Assembly (NCBI GenBank): GCA_022606425.2
Contig: JAHDVF020000527.1
Coordinates: 744,001 to 808,000, forward strand
Direction: 5' to 3'
Source: Lepidostoma basale
Taxonomy: Eukaryota; Arthropoda; Insecta; Trichoptera; Lepidostomatidae
Length of the DNA stretch: 64,000 nucleotides
Shown: positions 61,375 through 64,000 of the stretch, one piece after another
Layout: each line of letters starts with the position of its first letter
How positions within the stretch are numbered: position 1 is the first letter of the stretch
Program-made: the position numbers and the translations under genes
The notes under the pieces: generated by a model
The model's input: only the letters and a program-made list of their open reading frames with translations
What the model was told of the DNA's origin: nothing
Databases searched by the model: none

Positions 61375-61862
61375 ATGTGAAGTGTTTCTCAACATGGTGG
61401 CATATATACATCTTTCAAAAATTTGTCAGGCGTGGTGGTCGTAAGAAGGGCAGAATGAGGAATGTTGTTAACATAAAGCGATCGCTTAACCCAACCAACG
61501 ACAGGTCATAAGTTCTGTAAGCGCCTCGACCACCATATTCTGTTTCCAAAAAAACAATTTACATCTTCGTCTAATAAAATAATAAGGTGGAGACCATGGG
61601 AGAATAGGAGAAACGTCGGCAGGCCGCAAAAAAGGTGGGCCGACGACATTGCTGCCGTGGGGGGGAAAATGTGGCTACGGCTGGCAGGAGATAGAGACGA
61701 GTGGAAGGGAAGGGAGGAGGCTTATGTCCAGCAGTGGACCGATAAGGGCTGACGAAGAAAAAGAAGAAGAAGAAGACATCTTCGTCTCTATTGAGATACT
61801 ATTAAACCTTAAAAATGATTTATCCGCAATGGGTAAAATCCAGTATTTGTATACATTCAAAA
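61375..61862. repeat. Dispersed repeat R530, interrupted by LINE-D
   Basis: GTCAGGCGTGGTGGTCGTAA GAAGG, CCAACCAACGACAGGTCATA AG, up to ACATCTTCGTCT; resumes at 61776 with ACATCTTCGTCTCTATTGAG ATAC and ends at GTAAAATCCAGTATTTGTAT ACATTCAAAA. Confidence 0.75.
61573..61775 (+). mobile_element. LINE-D insertion with 12 bp target-site duplication
   Basis: ACATCTTCGTCT at 61561-61572 and 61776-61787. Insert translates as GDHGRIGETSAGRKKGGPTT-like in one frame; the family frame is RVGRPQKRWADDIAAVGG and LRLAGDRDEWKGREEAYVQQ WTDKG stop, then GACGAAGAAAAAGAAGAAGA AGAAG. The last 59 codons of the element are open. A clean target-primed reverse-transcription insertion. Confidence 0.9.
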
Positions 61863-61864
61863 TG

Positions 61865-62545
61865 TTGAATAAAAACTTAATGAAGACACACGCAAAATAA
61901 AAATAAAAGGAAATTGAGTAACCGATGCTGCGCGAGAATCAAGTAGCTAGCCACCGAGAAATTCCGAGTATGTAAGCCTAAACCGGGGCCTCGTCAGAAG
62001 GGACGAGACAGCTGATGGCCGGGGTGCGGCGGGCGTGAAATCGCATCTCAACTACCGCGGCTACCTGTTACAGCGCCATCTTGACTGCCGGCCTGCTACG
62101 GGACCCTGTGGTATACCGAAACGCGATCGGAAGCGACTTCGGAACGATGCGCTGGAAAGAAAATCAGCGTAATAAAATAACTTGGATCTTTCATACTTAC
62201 TATATAATTAACACATTGCTTGCGGGCTGTTAATTTTATCGTCCACAGCTAAAACGAGCTTTTTTTATTTCGCAAAAAATATTGAACTCCGCTAATGACG
62301 GCCTACATTCTATTAAAACAAATACACACTCTTTTTTGCGTGTATTTCTATAATAAATAATAATAATAATATGCTAACTTTTAAAGCGCCGTTTTTGTAA
62401 TGTAATCACCTCAAGGGCGCATTAAGACGTTTTAAATCTAAAATCTAAATGTGACCGCTTAAAAAGCGATCGGTTTAAAAGTTATAATATCCTTGCTGGT
62501 GGTTATCTTAAGGATATTACTTCTTCCTTTTAGTTTAGATCGTAT
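61865..62545. other. Unassigned, GC-rich block 61920-62165
   Basis: The block is unique and among the most GC-rich in the window (gctgatggccggggtgcggc). No long frame. Could be a promoter-proximal island or conserved element of a neighbouring gene. Confidence 0.35.
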
Positions 62546-62549
62546 GACC

Positions 62550-62645
62550 TGTTTGTGACGATGGGATGTCCCGGGATGATGATGTCCAACCATCTCTCCA
62601 TCTCTTTGGCGGCCTTCCTTTTAATCTCTAAGAGGGATATTACTA
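62550..62645 (-). pseudogene. LINE-C scrap
   Basis: Minus reading KRKAAKEMERWLDIIIPGHP, matching the RPPKEMEKLD region of LINE-C. Similar to 51200-51260 and 24590-24650. Confidence 0.45.
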
Positions 62646-62786
62646 ATTAGCATATTTTTTTATTTATATTATTTCATTTTAATTTAAGTCTACGGCATCC
62701 CAAATCTGTAAAGACTCTTCGACAAATCAATCCTTAGAATTGAATTTTTGAAAAAAATCGCAAAAGTGATTATGGGTTATACTTAT

Positions 62787-63061
62787 AAGTCCATTGTTTT
62801 CGCCGAATCACTATGATACCTTAACATTTGAAGCTGTTAAATTAAATAACTTTGTTTTTAACTTCTAAATTATATCAAAGAAATCATTCAAATTGACATA
62901 GGAACAATTACACATAAAGGTTCGAAAAATCACGAAAATTTGACATTTGATATATTATTGTAACACCTGATCATGTCAACATAGGTTGACGAAACAGCTG
63001 TCGCGTAAAACAAAATACAATTGTGATACAAAAAAACAAAGTTATTTAATTTAATAGTTTA
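62787..63061. mobile_element. Family A repeat with 9 bp target-site duplication
   Basis: TATACTTAT lies at 62778-62786 and 63062-63070. Tail (minus) AAGTCCATTGTTTTCGCCGA ATCAC at the left, arm AGCTGTTAAATTAAATAACT TTG, core CTGATCA (62967), stem GTCAAC/GTTGAC, GAAAC, AGCTGTC, right arm CAAAGTTATTTAATTTAATAG. The stem is a perfect 6 bp, restored from the T-G pair at 32004. G8 is C. Confidence 0.75.
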
Positions 63062-63074
63062 TATACTTATTTCA

Positions 63075-63685
63075 CATCACTTTTGTGACAGCAATCCGTC
63101 AGAGAATCAGTCCTTAGATGTAAACCAAATAAAATTAAAAAAATACATTCATAAAACTTGTTTTTTTTCTGATTTCCATGCGGAGTCTCCATTTAGACAT
63201 GATCGAAAGTGAGGGAAAGAATGATTTCTTCTCGTACCATAGAAATATAATTCATTAATTATTGTGATATCTCACTAACAGCATTATCACTAAAATATTG
63301 ATATTGTGTATTACTGTTTTTATTAACTACTCTTATCATTATTATATATTACAGCTTATGCCATTTAATTATTGAAAAACTAGGGACCAATATGTTATTC
63401 ATCTTGAACCCAGGCAGCCATGCCATATTGATCTTGTTTTGTTATAGATGAACATTTTATATTGAAATTATTTCTTTTTAATTTGTATTGTGTACTTTTG
63501 TTCTTCAGTGTACAATTTTTTTATAAATCTTACAAAAGTCATTTGAAAACAATAAAATGCCTTTATGATTCTATATACATAACTATAGAGCATTCTGGAA
63601 AAGTTTATCAAGATATAAAATTTTGTATAGTTGAAGTTAATCTCGCGATAGTCAATTTGTTAGTTAGTCTTTACAATACTGTCTC
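63075..63685. other. Nothing recognised
   Basis: AT-rich. 63585-63625 (GAGCATTCTGGAAAAGTTTA TCAAGATATAAAATTTTGT) repeats text at 41000-41040, a short two-copy repeat of unknown origin. Confidence 0.4.
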
Positions 63686-63689
63686 ATTC

Positions 63690-63835
63690 GCTCTCATCAG
63701 CCGTCTGTCATCCATTGCTGAATGTAGGCCTCTCCCAAAGCACGCCACCGCCACCTAAACATTGCCGCTCCCATCCATCCAGGTTCAGCAATCCTCTTCA
63801 GATCGTCGGTCCAGCGGGCAGGGGGACGTATAATA
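63690..63835 (-). pseudogene. LINE fragment, same family as 45114
   Basis: Minus reading YVPLPAGPTI-like: RPPARWTDDLKRIAEPGWMG AAMFRWRWRALGEAYIQQWM TDG. Matches the end of the 45114-45538 insertion, with its TGAtGAGAGCGAAT tail. Broken in places. Confidence 0.65.
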
Positions 63836-64000
63836 CTGTACAATTTTTAATTATATAAAATATGTTGAAATTTATTAAAGTCATTCAAATGATAAAAACC
63901 ATTTTCCATTTGCGTAGTAGTCCACTCTTCTCACTGTGCCACGTGTCACATCGGATGAAACAATACCGACCTTCATCTTCGCAGCGTGTTACGAGATGAT

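Noticed and set aside
24268..63061. Family A repeats as ordinary DNA-transposon MITEs
   Set aside because: Duplication length varies (9, 11, 12 bp) and the tail lies outside the inverted arms on one side only; kept as retro-type foldbacks, though not proven.

Overview
This window looks like repeat-packed, AT-rich nuclear DNA from an arthropod, most likely an insect. The evidence is: no dense operon-like coding; very short ORFs; dozens of 5'-truncated LINE (non-LTR retrotransposon) 3' ends; tRNA-derived SINEs; one decayed mariner transposon; and an insect-style dispersed repeat near 60.1 kb. I cannot fix the order from sequence alone. I see no convincing host protein-coding gene, rRNA or true tRNA gene, so the window is probably intergenic or a large intron.

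Most readable protein sequence is the C-terminal tail of LINE reverse-transcriptase polyproteins. I sort it into families by tail. LINE-A (about 26 pieces) ends in a short hairpin plus (TTAG)n. LINE-B ends in a GGTRQGT peptide plus AAG repeats. LINE-C has a TLRDRVRN block plus AAG repeats. LINE-D is a loose group with a GRPxxRWxDD block and AAG or TGA repeats. LINE-E is Jockey/CR1-like with a TTTGA tail. LINE-F has one copy, the longest open frame in the window (12995-13780, minus strand). Several insertions have clean 9-13 bp target-site duplications, which I read directly.

Two SINE families are present. SINE1 has a tRNA-like head with A and B boxes. SINE2 ends with the same 3' hairpin and TTAG tail as LINE-A, the classic arrangement of a SINE using a partner LINE. 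A mariner at 25913-27190 keeps both inverted repeats and its TA duplication, but has two frameshifts and an in-frame stop.

The most unusual content is a set of short foldback repeats (families A to E plus singletons) found about every 2 kb. In each, a small hairpin sits between a CTGANGA-like block and GAAAC, followed a few bases later by GTC or GTT. That is the layout of a minimal type I hammerhead ribozyme. Sequences differ between families but the hairpin is kept. Some copies have a convincing helix I (7082-7125; 47481-47546). Most others have core substitutions or a weak helix I, and every family has one extra base between the first block and the hairpin. Three family-A copies are flanked by 9-12 bp direct repeats, pointing to copy-in by retrotransposition rather than by a DNA transposase.

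Layout: 0-12 kb LINE-A/C fragments, hammerhead-like B and C foldbacks, a small TIR element, SINE1; 12-25 kb LINE-F, SINE2, foldbacks, a GC/G-rich island at 21.7-21.9 kb, a large LINE-A copy; 25.9-27.2 kb mariner; 27-35 kb SINE1, E foldbacks, two MITEs; 35-48 kb dense LINE-A/B/C fragments, dispersed repeat R530 and nested foldbacks; 48-64 kb SINE2, more LINE ends, nested insertions and the remaining foldbacks.
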